From Bacillus sp. Marseille-Q1617 (GTDB taxonomy: Bacteria; Bacillota; Bacilli; Bacillales; Bacillaceae_B): a DNA stretch of 64,000 nucleotides. This document shows positions 25,798 to 35,054 of this stretch, piece by piece. The notes beneath the pieces were generated by a model, which saw nothing but the letters and a program-made list of their open reading frames with translations, ran no database searches and was not told the origin of the DNA. The stretch lies in NCBI RefSeq assembly GCF_903645295.1, contig NZ_CAHJXM010000001.1:1241501-1305500 (forward strand), read 5' to 3'. A program made the translations under genes and the position numbers. Positions within the stretch are counted from its first letter, which is position 1. Each line of letters starts with the position of its first letter.

Positions 25798-28206
25798 ATG
25801 AAAAACAAGTTACTTGCAGGAATTGCCAGTTTTACACTGCTGGCTTCCTCCCCACTCAACGTATTGGCCGATTCTCCCCAAACGGTCATCCAAAACACTC
25901 AATTAGAGGAAAAGGAGAAGAGCTTATTCAATAGTGAGCACTATGATTTTGTGAAGTACTCGCAAATAGAAGGGAAACTGAATGCCCTTGCCAAAGAAAG
26001 CAGCCGGATTTCCGTGGAAAAGAGTAAAACGAAGTCTGCTTTGGGACAGGACATGTATGTCGTGACAGTGTCCGACCCTTCTGCAAAAGGGAAATTCGGA
26101 TATTACAAGGGTCTCCGCAAAAAGATGATCAAATCTCCTGATAAAGCCCAGGATTTCATCGAAAAGCACCCCGATTTAAAAGTACCGGTCATGATAAATG
26201 GCTCTATCCATGGTACCGAGTTTGTAGGCACTGACGCAGTTCTTCAATTGATTGAACGATTCGCAACCGACAATGACGAGGAGACAAAATCCATTTTAGA
26301 AGACCATATTCTCATCTTCAATGTTACAGCGAATCCGGATGGGCGCATTGGTGCAACCCGTTTCAACGGGAATGGGATCGATCTTAATCGTGACTTCATC
26401 ACTCAATCGCAGCCTGAAACAGAACATATGGTAGATTTGATCACTGAATGGAATCCAATGGTATTCCTTGATCTTCATGGATACGTGAAGGGATATGGCG
26501 GTCCTTCTAAACCTGGTCTTATTGAACCGTGCACTCCTCCACATAACCCAAACTATGAGTATGATTTGTATTCCAAATGGGCCATGGGTCAAGCTGAAGC
26601 GATGGAGGCAAGCATTGTAGGCAATAAGGCTAATTACGAAAATACAAATACGGAAACGTCCAAAGTGGATTATCAGAATATGGAGGGGACCTATATCCCG
26701 CAGCGTGATGATTCTGCAGGATGGGACGATTATCCGCCTATCTTCACCCCGATGTATGCCATGTATCATGGGGCATACGGTTATACGCTTGAAGCACCGA
26801 CAAATGACTGGGATGGTGTCAAGTGGACGTATGATGCTGTAATGGGGGCGTTGAATTTTGCCAGTGAAAACAAAACTGAAATGGTAAAGGATCAAATTGA
26901 AGTGTTTAAGCGCGGCGTCCAATTCGATCATCCATTCCATAAAGAGGGGCATTTCCCATCTGCCTATATTTTACCAAACGACGCAGAAGATCAAACAGCT
27001 ACTCAAAAAGCTGTCGCACACCTTCAAGATAATGATATAACCGTGGAAGAAGCGAAAAAAGAATTTACTTACGATGGTGTTACGTATCCTAAAGGCACCT
27101 ACATTGTGCCAATGGATCAGGCAAAAGCAGGGCTTGCCAATACGATGCTTTGGGATGGTGAGGATATAACGGAAGACACGCCGAGCATGTATGACATTTC
27201 CGCATGGAATCTGCCGGAATTATGGGGATTCCAGGCAGTTGAAGTAAGCAGTGAGGATCAACTGAATGTGAAGTCAAATGAAGTACGCGCCCTTGATTCC
27301 AATGGGGAAGTGATTGGAGAGGGACCATATGCCATCCCGAATTCATCAGTCGAATCTGTATCTCTGGCAAATCAGTTATTAAATAAAGGTCACACGCTGT
27401 ACAGGGGCAGTGATGGCACATTATATGCCGACAGTTCAGCTAAATCTGAATTGCAGACCCTTGTAAAAGATTCAGCTGTCACAATCGCCACGAAGGCAAT
27501 CCCAGAGGGGGCAAAAGAAGTGAAGGCCCAGGTTGTTACAATCCTTAAAGATGGAGGAATCAATAAAGCTCAATCTCATGCCGGAACAAAGCTGGCGTTG
27601 GAGCGTCTTGGATTCCAAGTTGTTGAAAAAACTCCCGTTCAAATAGCCGAAGAAGGATTGGGAGAAAGTGATGTGTTCATCTATAATGGAAAATCAAATT
27701 TGATTTCTTATGAAAACAGTACTGCCAATCAGGAGTTTGGACTACAGGATGCAGCTCAATATGAAGCGTTTAAAGCAAACGTAAAAAGCTTTATTGCTGA
27801 AGGTGGAAACTTCCTGGCTATCGGGGCTGGCGCTTCCCAGGCATCAACCAAACTTGGCCTGAGTGACGTTGAAGTGAAAACCGGCGGATCAAACAGCAAC
27901 GGCATCGTGCATTTGACACATGGAGATTCAACTTATACAGCCGGGTATAATGCCGAGGACCTCGGGTTTGTCTACCAGCCGACATGGTACTCAAATACCG
28001 AAAACAAGGAAGTGTTATCAAACTATAAAGATAGTGAAGATTTCTTCATGGCCGGACACTGGAAAGGTAGAAGTCAAGCGCAGGGGAGACCGGTCATGGT
28101 GAAAGACGGGAATGTCTTGCTCATTGGATTGGAACCAACTTTCCGAGATCATACGGATTATCTGTTCCGACTGGTATCAAACGCCATTTTTGCCGAATCG
28201 AATTAA
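25798..28206 (+). CDS. Large secreted M14-family zinc carboxypeptidase
   Basis: An 802-residue protein with a Sec signal peptide (about 1-25, cleavage probably after LNVLA). The M14 domain spans about 45-370: zinc ligands HxxE at His138/Glu141 in SIHGTEFVG, the substrate loop NGNGIDLNRDF, the third ligand in LDLHGY (about 224), and the catalytic Glu in YTLEAP (about 335). The remaining 430 residues are an extension with two alpha/beta-looking segments, one resembling a flavodoxin- or glutamine-amidotransferase-like fold (EGGNFLAIGAGAS). Likely extracellular peptide scavenging. TTGGAGG precedes the ATG; monocistronic. Confidence 0.9.
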   Translation: MKNKLLAGIASFTLLASSPLNVLADSPQTVIQNTQLEEKEKSLFNSEHYDFVKYSQIEGKLNALAKESSRISVEKSKTKSALGQDMYVVTVSDPSAKGKFGYYKGLRKKMIKSPDKAQDFIEKHPDLKVPVMINGSIHGTEFVGTDAVLQLIERFATDNDEETKSILEDHILIFNVTANPDGRIGATRFNGNGIDLNRDFITQSQPETEHMVDLITEWNPMVFLDLHGYVKGYGGPSKPGLIEPCTPPHNPNYEYDLYSKWAMGQAEAMEASIVGNKANYENTNTETSKVDYQNMEGTYIPQRDDSAGWDDYPPIFTPMYAMYHGAYGYTLEAPTNDWDGVKWTYDAVMGALNFASENKTEMVKDQIEVFKRGVQFDHPFHKEGHFPSAYILPNDAEDQTATQKAVAHLQDNDITVEEAKKEFTYDGVTYPKGTYIVPMDQAKAGLANTMLWDGEDITEDTPSMYDISAWNLPELWGFQAVEVSSEDQLNVKSNEVRALDSNGEVIGEGPYAIPNSSVESVSLANQLLNKGHTLYRGSDGTLYADSSAKSELQTLVKDSAVTIATKAIPEGAKEVKAQVVTILKDGGINKAQSHAGTKLALERLGFQVVEKTPVQIAEEGLGESDVFIYNGKSNLISYENSTANQEFGLQDAAQYEAFKANVKSFIAEGGNFLAIGAGASQASTKLGLSDVEVKTGGSNSNGIVHLTHGDSTYTAGYNAEDLGFVYQPTWYSNTENKEVLSNYKDSEDFFMAGHWKGRSQAQGRPVMVKDGNVLLIGLEPTFRDHTDYLFRLVSNAIFAESN

Positions 28207-28219
28207 TCACCATACAAAG

Positions 28220-28248
28220 AAAGACTGTCTTGGACCAGGGCAGTCTTT
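28220..28248 (+). terminator. Terminator of the M14 peptidase gene
   Basis: Stem AAAGACTG / CAGTCTTT with a 13-base loop, followed by TTC. Confidence 0.8.
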
Positions 28249-28341
28249 TCTACTATTCTATCAAAGGTTTTATGATGCGGGGGACTTGTAATAATAGTAT
28301 TCTTTATATAAAATATATTTTGAATACTTTTAATAATTAGA

Positions 28342-28359
28342 TGAATGACCATTCATTCA
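28342..28359. promoter_or_regulatory. FadR operator upstream of lcfB
   Basis: TGAATGA-CCAT-TCATTCA: perfect 7 bp inverted arms. It matches the B. subtilis FadR box (TGAATGA-N4-TCATTCA) and lies 25 bases before the lcfB start codon, where lcfB of B. subtilis is also FadR-controlled. Repression would be relieved by long-chain acyl-CoA. Confidence 0.9.
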
Positions 28360-28383
28360 TTTTGCAAAGGGGAGGTATTTTTA

Positions 28384-29940
28384 ATGAATATTTCATCACG
28401 TTTGGAACAAATTGCTCTAGAAAAATCAGATAAGACAGCATATCATTTCCTGGCTCATTCGAGTACATACGGAGAGTTAAATGCTGCTGTGTCTAAATTT
28501 GCAAGCGGGTTGGAGCAGCTGGGATTGAAAAAAGGGGATCATATCGCACTTGTTCTTGGAAATTCACCACATTTCGTCATCGGATTGTACGGTGCACTGC
28601 GCCTTGGATTAAAAGTCATTCCTATTAATCCGATTTATACGCCTGACGAAATCGGCTATATCCTTAAAAACGGGGATGTCAAAGCCATCGTTACGTTAGA
28701 CCTGCTTCTCCCATTAATTGAGAAGATGCAGCATCTGCTGCCTGATGTACAGAGCTTTATCCTCTGTGAATCTGGTGATGAACGTGCTAAGGGGATCGAT
28801 CTGGAAAGACTTTCTGAAGCAAACCCAAAATTGAAATCGTTTTCAAGTGTATTGTCCAGTGGGGATATGGGCTTTAAAGGACCCGAGATCGCTGAAGAGG
28901 AAGTCGCCATCATCCTGTACACATCCGGTACAACAGGAAAACCTAAAGGAGCCATGCTGACACATAAGAATATTTATTCAAATGCAATGGATGTCGGCAG
29001 CTATCTGAAGATGAATGAAGAAGATCGTGTCATCACCGCGCTTCCGATGTTCCACGTCTTCTGTCTGACCGTCGTCTTAAATGCACCACTGATGACCGGT
29101 GCCACATTATTGATTGTCCCGCGCTTCAGTCCGAAAGATATTTTCGCCTTATCGAAGGAATATCAACCGACTGTGTTTGCAGGTGTACCGACGATGTACA
29201 ACTTCCTTTACCAATATCCCGAAGGCAATCCGGAAGACCTATCTTCGCTGCGTCTATGCATTTCCGGCGGAGCTTCTTTACCAGTAGCCTTACTGAAAAA
29301 CTTCGAAAAGAAATTCAATGTCATGATCTCAGAAGGGTACGGATTATCTGAAGCATCACCTGTAACATGCTTCAATCCACTCGACCGCCCTAGAAAACCG
29401 GGGTCCATCGGTACATCGATCATGAACATCGAGAACAAAGTAGTAGATGAACTGGGAGATGAAGTTCCTGTCGGTCAGGTGGGCGAACTGATCGTAAGAG
29501 GCCCGAATGTCATGAAAGGCTATTATAAAATGGAAGAAGAAACAGCTGCTGCCATTCGTGACGGCTGGCTGTATACCGGCGATCTGGCCCGGATGGATGA
29601 AGAAGGCTACTTCTATATTGTGGACCGCAAAAAAGAATTGATCATCGTCGGCGGCTACAACGTCTATCCGCGTGAAGTAGAAGAGGTTCTCTATGATCAC
29701 CCTCAAATTGTGGAAGCCGCAGTCATCGGTGTACCCGACCCTGAAATGGGAGAAGCGGTAAGCTGCTACGTGGTCAAAAATGACCCGGCACTAACCGAGG
29801 ATGCCGTGATGGAGTATTGTAAAGAACATCTGGCAAAGTACAAGCTTCCTTCTCAAATTGAATTCCTGGAAGAACTGCCTAAAAATACAACAGGGAAGAT
29901 ATTGAGGAGAGCATTGAAGGAGCAAGTACTGCAGTCTTGA
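28384..29940 (+). CDS. lcfB: Long-chain fatty acid-CoA ligase LcfB
   Basis: The ATG at 28384 follows GGGGAGG by 8 bases; the open frame upstream crosses the FadR box and is not coding. The 518-residue ANL enzyme has the P-loop [32 protein letters not shown] and the C-terminal catalytic Lys in [11 protein letters not shown]. It converts fatty acids to acyl-CoA for beta-oxidation. In B. subtilis lcfB (yhfL) follows lplJ closely. Confidence 0.93.
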   Translation: MNISSRLEQIALEKSDKTAYHFLAHSSTYGELNAAVSKFASGLEQLGLKKGDHIALVLGNSPHFVIGLYGALRLGLKVIPINPIYTPDEIGYILKNGDVKAIVTLDLLLPLIEKMQHLLPDVQSFILCESGDERAKGIDLERLSEANPKLKSFSSVLSSGDMGFKGPEIAEEEVAIILYTSGTTGKPKGAMLTHKNIYSNAMDVGSYLKMNEEDRVITALPMFHVFCLTVVLNAPLMTGATLLIVPRFSPKDIFALSKEYQPTVFAGVPTMYNFLYQYPEGNPEDLSSLRLCISGGASLPVALLKNFEKKFNVMISEGYGLSEASPVTCFNPLDRPRKPGSIGTSIMNIENKVVDELGDEVPVGQVGELIVRGPNVMKGYYKMEEETAAAIRDGWLYTGDLARMDEEGYFYIVDRKKELIIVGGYNVYPREVEEVLYDHPQIVEAAVIGVPDPEMGEAVSCYVVKNDPALTEDAVMEYCKEHLAKYKLPSQIEFLEELPKNTTGKILRRALKEQVLQS

Positions 29941-29945
29941 TTGAG

Positions 29946-29975
29946 GAGGTGCCCAGTGAGTTATCACTGGGCCTC
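29946..29975 (+). terminator. Terminator of lcfB
   Basis: Stem GAGGTGCCCAGTG / CACTGGGCCTC followed by seven T. Confidence 0.93.
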
Positions 29976-30139
29976 TTTTTTTATTCTTCACACATAAGGA
30001 AATTTCGTGCGATTTGTTATGTTACGGGCAGCCATCAGAAAACAGATTTTTGATTAATTCATGGTGTTTGAAAGGGTTTACACTATTTTTGTCGAATGTT
30101 AGTTACTGAGAAACTATACAAACAAAGGGGAGAACCATC

Positions 30140-30916
30140 TTGGAAACGATCTTATTAGAACAAAAGGGACATACTGCAATTGTAACGATCAATCGACCAG
30201 AGGCGATGAATGCCTTTAATTATGATACGTTAAATGAATTACAGCAGGTAGTGGACTCACTGCGCATCAATCCTGATGTACGAGTTGTGATCTTTACCGG
30301 GAGCGGTGAGAAAGCATTCAGCGTAGGTGCTGATCTGAAGGAGCGAAAAACACTGACCGAAGCGCAGGTGCTTCGAAACGTATATAAAATAGGGGAAGTC
30401 TTTCAATCCGTTTCGACCCTTCCGCAGCCGACAATTGCCGCAATGAACGGCTACGCATTCGGCGGGGGGATGGAGCTTGCACTCGCCTGTGATTTCAGAC
30501 TGGCGGCAGCCGGAACCTCAATGGGCCTTACCGAAACAAGTCTTGCCATCATCCCGGGAGCGGGAGGAACACAGCGCCTGCCAAGGTTGATTGGGGAATC
30601 GAAGGCACTCGAACTGATCCTCACAGCCAAGCGCCTGACCTCAGAGGAAGCACACGAAATCGGATTGGTGACAAGGGTCGTCAACAAAGACAACTTCTTC
30701 GAGGAAGTACATGCATTTGTGGAACCTATGCTTTCCAACGGACCGGTCGCTCTTCAACAGGCAAAATATGCAGTTAAGAATGGCATGAACGTGGATCTTC
30801 AAACCGGCCTGCAAATCGAAAGAAAAGCGTATGAAATCACGATTCCGACAGAGGACCGCGTTGAAGCGTTACTGGCATTCAGCGAGAAGAGGAAGCCGGA
30901 GTTTAAGGGAAAATAG
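30140..30916 (+). CDS. Enoyl-CoA hydratase/isomerase family protein
   Basis: A 258-residue crotonase. The oxyanion-hole segments FSVGADLKER and NGYAFGGGMELALACD, and the catalytic pair in TETSLAIIPGAGGTQRLPRLIG (Glu near 129 and the Glu-equivalent position near 149 is Gly) are visible; one of the two classic hydratase Glu residues may be missing, which would make it an isomerase or other crotonase. The start is a TTG with AAAGGGGAG upstream. It may work with LcfB in fatty-acid breakdown, but has its own promoter region. Confidence 0.85.
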   Translation: METILLEQKGHTAIVTINRPEAMNAFNYDTLNELQQVVDSLRINPDVRVVIFTGSGEKAFSVGADLKERKTLTEAQVLRNVYKIGEVFQSVSTLPQPTIAAMNGYAFGGGMELALACDFRLAAAGTSMGLTETSLAIIPGAGGTQRLPRLIGESKALELILTAKRLTSEEAHEIGLVTRVVNKDNFFEEVHAFVEPMLSNGPVALQQAKYAVKNGMNVDLQTGLQIERKAYEITIPTEDRVEALLAFSEKRKPEFKGK

Positions 30917-30928
30917 TTTATACGGGGA

Positions 30929-30955
30929 GAGCTCGCCTGGTTTTTGGGCGGGTTC
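30929..30955 (+). terminator. Terminator of the enoyl-CoA hydratase gene
   Basis: Nine-pair stem GAGCTCGCC / GGCGGGTTC including two G-U pairs, then TTTTATTTT. Confidence 0.65.
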
Positions 30956-31659
30956 TTTTATTTTGGGTGTGGATAGTGTGCAGCGTTTGAGATGGAATTG
31001 GGCTTGGTATGAGTAAGATGGTTCATCCGTTCATGTTATGTGGAAAGTCATTGGTAGATTTGTCTGTTTTGGCTGGATAGTAGGGGAATGGGGGAGGTGG
31101 TGTTTGATATGGATTGCAGGGGAAGGGGGGTTTTTTGAAAAAGGTTTGGACAAATTAGGGTTTTGGTTGTTTGGTTTGTATTGATCGGCTGCAATAGGGG
31201 GAGGTTTGTAGCGACCTTGAATGGACGTATGCGGTGATGAGGAGACAACCCGTGGTCTGTAACGAAATTCGACAAGTGGTGCAATTATCTGGAAAGTAGA
31301 ACGATTATTTTTATAACGGTTCAATTTAAGATAAAACGGAACAATAATCTCAAAACCGGTTCAATATTCCAGAAAGCGGAACAATTAATATAAATATATT
31401 AATATTCAATCCTCGAAATAAAAAACATATCAGGTATTCTGACAATCGACCCCGAATTTAATCAGCTGACCAGGAATTACAATGGGACACCAAAGGAACC
31501 ATCTACCACAAACAATTCCATTAACCCCAATCACATAACCGGTACCAAAATTCAAACCCATCCCCCAACTCCAAACCGCACCTTTGACATCTCCCCCTAA
31601 ATCTATTACTATATTAAAATAAATTCATACTAAACCAATCAGATTAAGGAGGGTTTTGC
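30956..31659. other. Non-coding 700 bp interval with strand-skewed blocks
   Basis: No supportable gene. Bases 31000-31210 are G/T-rich on the plus strand (with GGGGAATGGGGG and GGGGAAGGGGGG), and 31430-31610 are C/A-rich. Between them lies the 20 bp tandem array at 31276-31395. The last 60 bases hold the AT-rich promoter region of the transporter gene. Confidence 0.6.
31276..31395. repeat. Six-unit 20 bp tandem array
   Basis: Units start at 31276, 31296, 31316, 31336, 31356 and 31376, exactly 20 bp apart, and follow a CGGNNCAATNAT pattern in which GGTTCAAT and GGAACAAT alternate. The reverse complement of the array at 56681-56840 (AAGTGGCGCAATTAT) has the same core, so these are one family in opposite orientations. 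Confidence 0.75.
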
Positions 31660-32910
31660 ATGGGAAGCTATGTTCAACCTATAGATGAAACAAAAGGTCC
31701 CAAGAAGGGCAGTACTGAACTTAACCCGCCTCAGACGTCTTTAGTGGCCAGTGGATTAGTGGCGGCGGCTATTCTCGGGATTTATTTGTTATTTACCCAG
31801 GAAATAGCTCAAACGGTATTGCTTGTTCTTGGATTGCTTTTAGGATATACATTATTTCACGCAAGATTCGGCTTCACTTCGGCATTCCGTAGAGTAATGT
31901 CAGTGGGGAACGGGCAGGCGCTCAGATCTCATATGTTGATGCTTGCTGTTGCCGTTACGCTTTTTGCACCGATTTTGGCAACGGGCTATACGTTCTTTGG
32001 CGGTGAAGCTGCCGGTTATGTGTCACCGGTCGGTGTGAGCTTGATTGTCGGTGCCTTTATGTTCGGGGTCGGCATGCAGCTTGGCGGGGGGTGTGCTTCA
32101 GGTACGCTTTATGCCATTGGCGGAGGTCGTTCCGTCATGTTCATCACGCTGCTTTTCTTTATCGTAGGAGCAACGGTCGGAGCGGCTCATTTACCATTCT
32201 GGACAGAGGAACTGCCTTCATTTGAACCCATTTCACTTGCAACTTCTACGGGACTGGGATATTTCGGAGCATGGGCAGTGTCTATTGCTTTATTTGGCTT
32301 CATTGCCTGGATCACTTTAAGAATAGAGAAGAAGAAAAATCCGCCGAGAATGGCGGCACTTCCAACGACGCAAGGCTGGAAAAGGATTTTTCGCGGATCT
32401 TGGCCGCTTATCGCAGCAGCCATTGTTCTTGCAGTTTTAAATGCACTTACACTCATGACGAGAGGAAATCCTTGGGGCATCACATCTGCTTTTGCGCTTT
32501 GGGGTTCAAAAGCGGCAGCAATGTTCGGAGTGGATGTTGCGAGCTGGGGATACTGGAGTGGATCGAATGCAGCAGCTCTGCAATCGTCCATTTTCGCTGA
32601 TTCCACCACGGTCCTGAACTTTGGTGTCATCCTTGGAGCGTTCCTCGCGTCAGCAGCGGGAGGACTATTCCGGTTTAATAAGATCACTGGTAAAAATGCA
32701 GCGGCATCCGTCATTGGCGGTCTGCTGATGGGATATGGTGCACGTTTGGCATTCGGATGTAACATCGGTGCTTATTTCGGAGGGATTGCTTCATTCAGCC
32801 TTCATGGCTACATTTGGGGCATTCTTGCATTAGGAGGAACATTCCTTGCCCTATATCTCAGACCTTTATTCGGCCTCTCAGTACCTAAACCTAAGGATAC
32901 GTTCTGTTAA
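31660..32910 (+). CDS. YeeE/YedE (TsuA-like) sulfur-compound transporter
   Basis: A 416-residue protein with about ten to twelve hydrophobic helices in two repeated halves. Each half has a conserved Cys-Gly motif: GVGMQLGGGCASGTLYAIGGG (about 137-157) and RLAFGCNIGAYFGG (about 364-377). This is typical of the YeeE/YedE family, whose TsuA member imports thiosulfate through Cys residues. AAGGAGG precedes the ATG. No tusA or rhodanese gene adjoins it, so the cargo is inferred from family only. Confidence 0.87.
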   Translation: MGSYVQPIDETKGPKKGSTELNPPQTSLVASGLVAAAILGIYLLFTQEIAQTVLLVLGLLLGYTLFHARFGFTSAFRRVMSVGNGQALRSHMLMLAVAVTLFAPILATGYTFFGGEAAGYVSPVGVSLIVGAFMFGVGMQLGGGCASGTLYAIGGGRSVMFITLLFFIVGATVGAAHLPFWTEELPSFEPISLATSTGLGYFGAWAVSIALFGFIAWITLRIEKKKNPPRMAALPTTQGWKRIFRGSWPLIAAAIVLAVLNALTLMTRGNPWGITSAFALWGSKAAAMFGVDVASWGYWSGSNAAALQSSIFADSTTVLNFGVILGAFLASAAGGLFRFNKITGKNAAASVIGGLLMGYGARLAFGCNIGAYFGGIASFSLHGYIWGILALGGTFLALYLRPLFGLSVPKPKDTFC

Positions 32911-32919
32911 CTCCAAACT

Positions 32920-32953
32920 AAAACTCCTGCCTGAACAACCGGGCAGGAGTTTT
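32920..32953. terminator. Bidirectional terminator, transporter / XRE-cupin regulator
   Basis: Stem AAACTCCTGCC / GGCAGGAGTTT between convergent genes, then TTTT. Confidence 0.92.
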
Positions 32954-32954
32954 T

Positions 32955-33512
32955 TCATTCATTTCCATAATAAATCATCATTTGGCAGACAGCCTGTTCC
33001 TCCGAAGAATTTATATATTGATGACCTGAATCCGCTGCAAAGCGAATGGAACTTCCTTCGTCCAATTCATAGGTTGCATCCGCTATCTTCAAGGAGATCT
33101 TACCGGCTATCACGGTGATATATTCCTCTACTCCGGGAGGGTGGCCTTCATTCTTATAGGAACAGCCCGGCCTCATCTCCACCCGATAGCTTTCCCATTT
33201 TTTAAAAGGGTCGAATGGGAATATTGGATAGACAATATAGTTTCCATCATCTTCGAGTACAGGCTGCACATCCTTATAGTGGGTGATCGATACCTGGTGC
33301 TGCGGCTTTTCGATAAGCGATGAAAATGAGACCTTCAGTCCATTTGCGATCTTCCATAGAATGGCTACGGTTGGATTGGAATCACCCCGCTCGATCTGTC
33401 CGATCATTGCTTTACTCACCCCGGTGGATTCAGCCATTTGTTCAAGGCTAAGTCCGCGTTCGCGTCGTATTTTTCTGATGTTATCGCCAATTTGTATCGG
33501 GAAATTTTCCAT
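32955..33512 (-). CDS. XRE-family regulator with cupin domain
   Basis: The ATG at 33512 follows AGAGAGG by 7 bases; the longer frame to 33569 lacks a ribosome site. The 185-residue product has an N-terminal HTH_3 (IGDNIRKIRRERGLSLEQMAESTGVSKAMIGQIERG, about 7-42) and a C-terminal cupin (about 110-180, RPGCSYKNEGHPPGVEEYITVIAG). Such regulators sense small metabolites through the cupin. It is divergent from azlCD, which it probably controls. Confidence 0.9.
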   Translation of the reverse strand: MENFPIQIGDNIRKIRRERGLSLEQMAESTGVSKAMIGQIERGDSNPTVAILWKIANGLKVSFSSLIEKPQHQVSITHYKDVQPVLEDDGNYIVYPIFPFDPFKKWESYRVEMRPGCSYKNEGHPPGVEEYITVIAGKISLKIADATYELDEGSSIRFAADSGHQYINSSEEQAVCQMMIYYGNE

Positions 33513-33527
33513 ATTAAAACCTCTCTT

Positions 33528-33558
33528 GTATACTATAACGTCTATATGTATAATATAA
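33528..33558. promoter_or_regulatory. Divergent promoter/operator region, XRE-cupin gene and azlC
   Basis: Two similar 11-mers, GTATACTATAA (33528-33538) and GTATAATATAA (33548-33558), lie 20 bp apart on the same helix face and include -10-like hexamers for both strands. They are candidate operators for the XRE-cupin protein. Weak on its own. Confidence 0.4.
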
Positions 33559-33615
33559 TAAATTATCAAATTATTAAAATAGCTTATTACCTTCTATTAT
33601 AAAGGATGTGAAGAG

Positions 33616-34341
33616 ATGGAGGCACTGCTTTCCACAAAAAAAGTAAGTGATTTTCGCCATGGCCTGCAGGGTGGGATAAGTATTGCCATTGGATATATGC
33701 CAGTTGCCCTTACGTTTGGATTGCTGGCAAGGACTACTGGACTTACTGTCACCGAAACCGTATTAATGAGTATGCTTGTATTTGCAGGGGCGGCTCAATA
33801 CATATCTCTGAGCTTGATTGCAGTCGGTACGGGGATTCTTGAAATCATTCTCACCACGTTTATCGTGAATATCCGCCACTTCTTGATGTCTGCATCACTG
33901 AGTGAAAAGCTGGAAGAGGATGTTCTGTATAAAAAATTGACATATGCTTTTGGGATAACGGATGAAACGTTTACAGTCATCAGTGTGAAAGAGGGTAAAG
34001 TGAAAACCGGCTTTGCCTTTGGCGTCATCCTGATTTCCTATGGCAGCTGGGTGCTCAATTCCGGTATCGGGTACTTTATTGGAGAGATTCTTCCCCAGTT
34101 CCTGCAGGCAAGCATGACGATTGCTCTTTACGCCATGTTTGTCGGGCTTCTTGTCCCGTCCATGAAAAAAAGCATCAAGGTGACCTTTCTTGCGGTGACG
34201 GCAGGGGCTTTAAACAGCGTCCTCCTGTTTACAACAAACTTATCAAATGGCTGGTCCATTGTACTCGCTACGCTTGTGTCTGCCATCCTTGTAGAAGCAG
34301 TCGTCATGATTAAACAGAATGGGGGAGCAGCGAATGAATAG
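33616..34341 (+). CDS. azlC: Branched-chain amino acid exporter large subunit AzlC
   Basis: A 241-residue protein with about six helices and the AzlC signature GLQGGISIAIGYMPVALTFGLLAR near the N terminus, followed by MSMLVFAGAAQY and NIRHFLMSASL. Works with AzlD to export branched-chain amino acids or analogues. AAAGGATGTGAAGAG precedes the ATG. Confidence 0.93.
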   Translation: MEALLSTKKVSDFRHGLQGGISIAIGYMPVALTFGLLARTTGLTVTETVLMSMLVFAGAAQYISLSLIAVGTGILEIILTTFIVNIRHFLMSASLSEKLEEDVLYKKLTYAFGITDETFTVISVKEGKVKTGFAFGVILISYGSWVLNSGIGYFIGEILPQFLQASMTIALYAMFVGLLVPSMKKSIKVTFLAVTAGALNSVLLFTTNLSNGWSIVLATLVSAILVEAVVMIKQNGGAANE

Positions 34342-34645
34342 TACGGTTATATGGATGATTATCGGGATGGCTGTCGTCACATATATTCCGCGGATGCTTC
34401 CGTTTCTCGTTTTTAAAGGAAAAGAACTTCCTCCGTTTCTACAAGGGGTGTTGAAAAATGTCCCGTTTGCAGTGTTAGGGGCACTGATTTTCCCCAGTAT
34501 ATTATTGATTCAGGAAGGGAATCTTTTATTTGGGGTGGTAGGGACGGCTGCAGCATTCCTCATCGCCTTTCTGGGTGCCAATGTGATTGTTGTCGTTATC
34601 GGTGCCATTTCCATTTTATCACTCTATTCGGTATTCTTAATGTAA
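34334..34645 (+). CDS. azlD: Branched-chain amino acid exporter small subunit AzlD
   Basis: A 103-residue, four-helix membrane protein. The ATG at 34334 follows GGGGGAG by 6 bases and overlaps the azlC stop by 8 bases (translational coupling); a 5-codon longer start at 34319 is less likely. Family motifs IPRMLPFLVFKGKELPPF and FLGANVIVVV are present. Confidence 0.92.
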   Translation: MNSTVIWMIIGMAVVTYIPRMLPFLVFKGKELPPFLQGVLKNVPFAVLGALIFPSILLIQEGNLLFGVVGTAAAFLIAFLGANVIVVVIGAISILSLYSVFLM

Positions 34646-34651
34646 AGGATG

Positions 34652-34673
34652 AAGTCACGTGTCCCCGTGACTT
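34652..34673 (+). terminator. Terminator of azlCD
   Basis: Stem AAGTCACG / CGTGACTT then TTTTT. Confidence 0.93.
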
Positions 34674-34700
34674 TTTTATTTGGTTGGTTTGCCTCTGTTG

Positions 34701-34996
34701 TCCTTATACTTGTCGCCTCTGAGCGAGCCGCCTCCGCCTTTCTAGTGTCCAGCTGCAGGGCTTAGAGGCACATGTCATAAGCCAAATTGTCCAAGAAGGC
34801 AAAGAGCCGCCTTCATGGCCAATTTGGCTTATGCCACCCGCCTCTGACCAAAGCCCTTCCGCATTTCTATTGTCCAGCTCCGGCGGCTAGAGGCTCGAGG
34901 TCATAAGTCAAGCATACCAAAAAGGCAAAAGGCGCCTTTCCGGTATGCTCGCCTTATGCTTGTCGCCTCTGACCAAGCCGCCTCCGCTTTTCTTGT
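34701..34996. repeat. Tandem array of 125 bp hairpin repeats (2.4 units)
   Basis: A truncated unit (34701-34746) is followed by complete units from 34747 and 34872, in register with a 125 bp period. Each can fold into a long hairpin: outer arms GGGCTT/AAGCCC or GGCGGCT/AGCCGCC, then AGAGGC/GCCTCT, CATAAG/CTTATG, a variable stem (CCAAATTG/CAATTTGG or AGCATACC/GGTATGCT) and AAGGC/GCCTT near the loop. No gene lies between the azlCD terminator and 35055. Confidence 0.88.
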
Positions 34997-35054
34997 TCTA
35001 AATAGAAGGACAAGGTATTACATATAGTAAGAGAGAAGGAAGGGAGGAAGTAAT

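Noticed and set aside
31031..31324. Minus-strand 97-codon frame
   Set aside because: Pro/Asn/His-rich translation of a G-rich strand, no ribosome site, overlaps the 20 bp array; not protein-like.
31276..31395. CRISPR array
   Set aside because: Units are contiguous 20-mers without distinct spacers, no cas genes; the same for 45738-45842 and 56681-56840.
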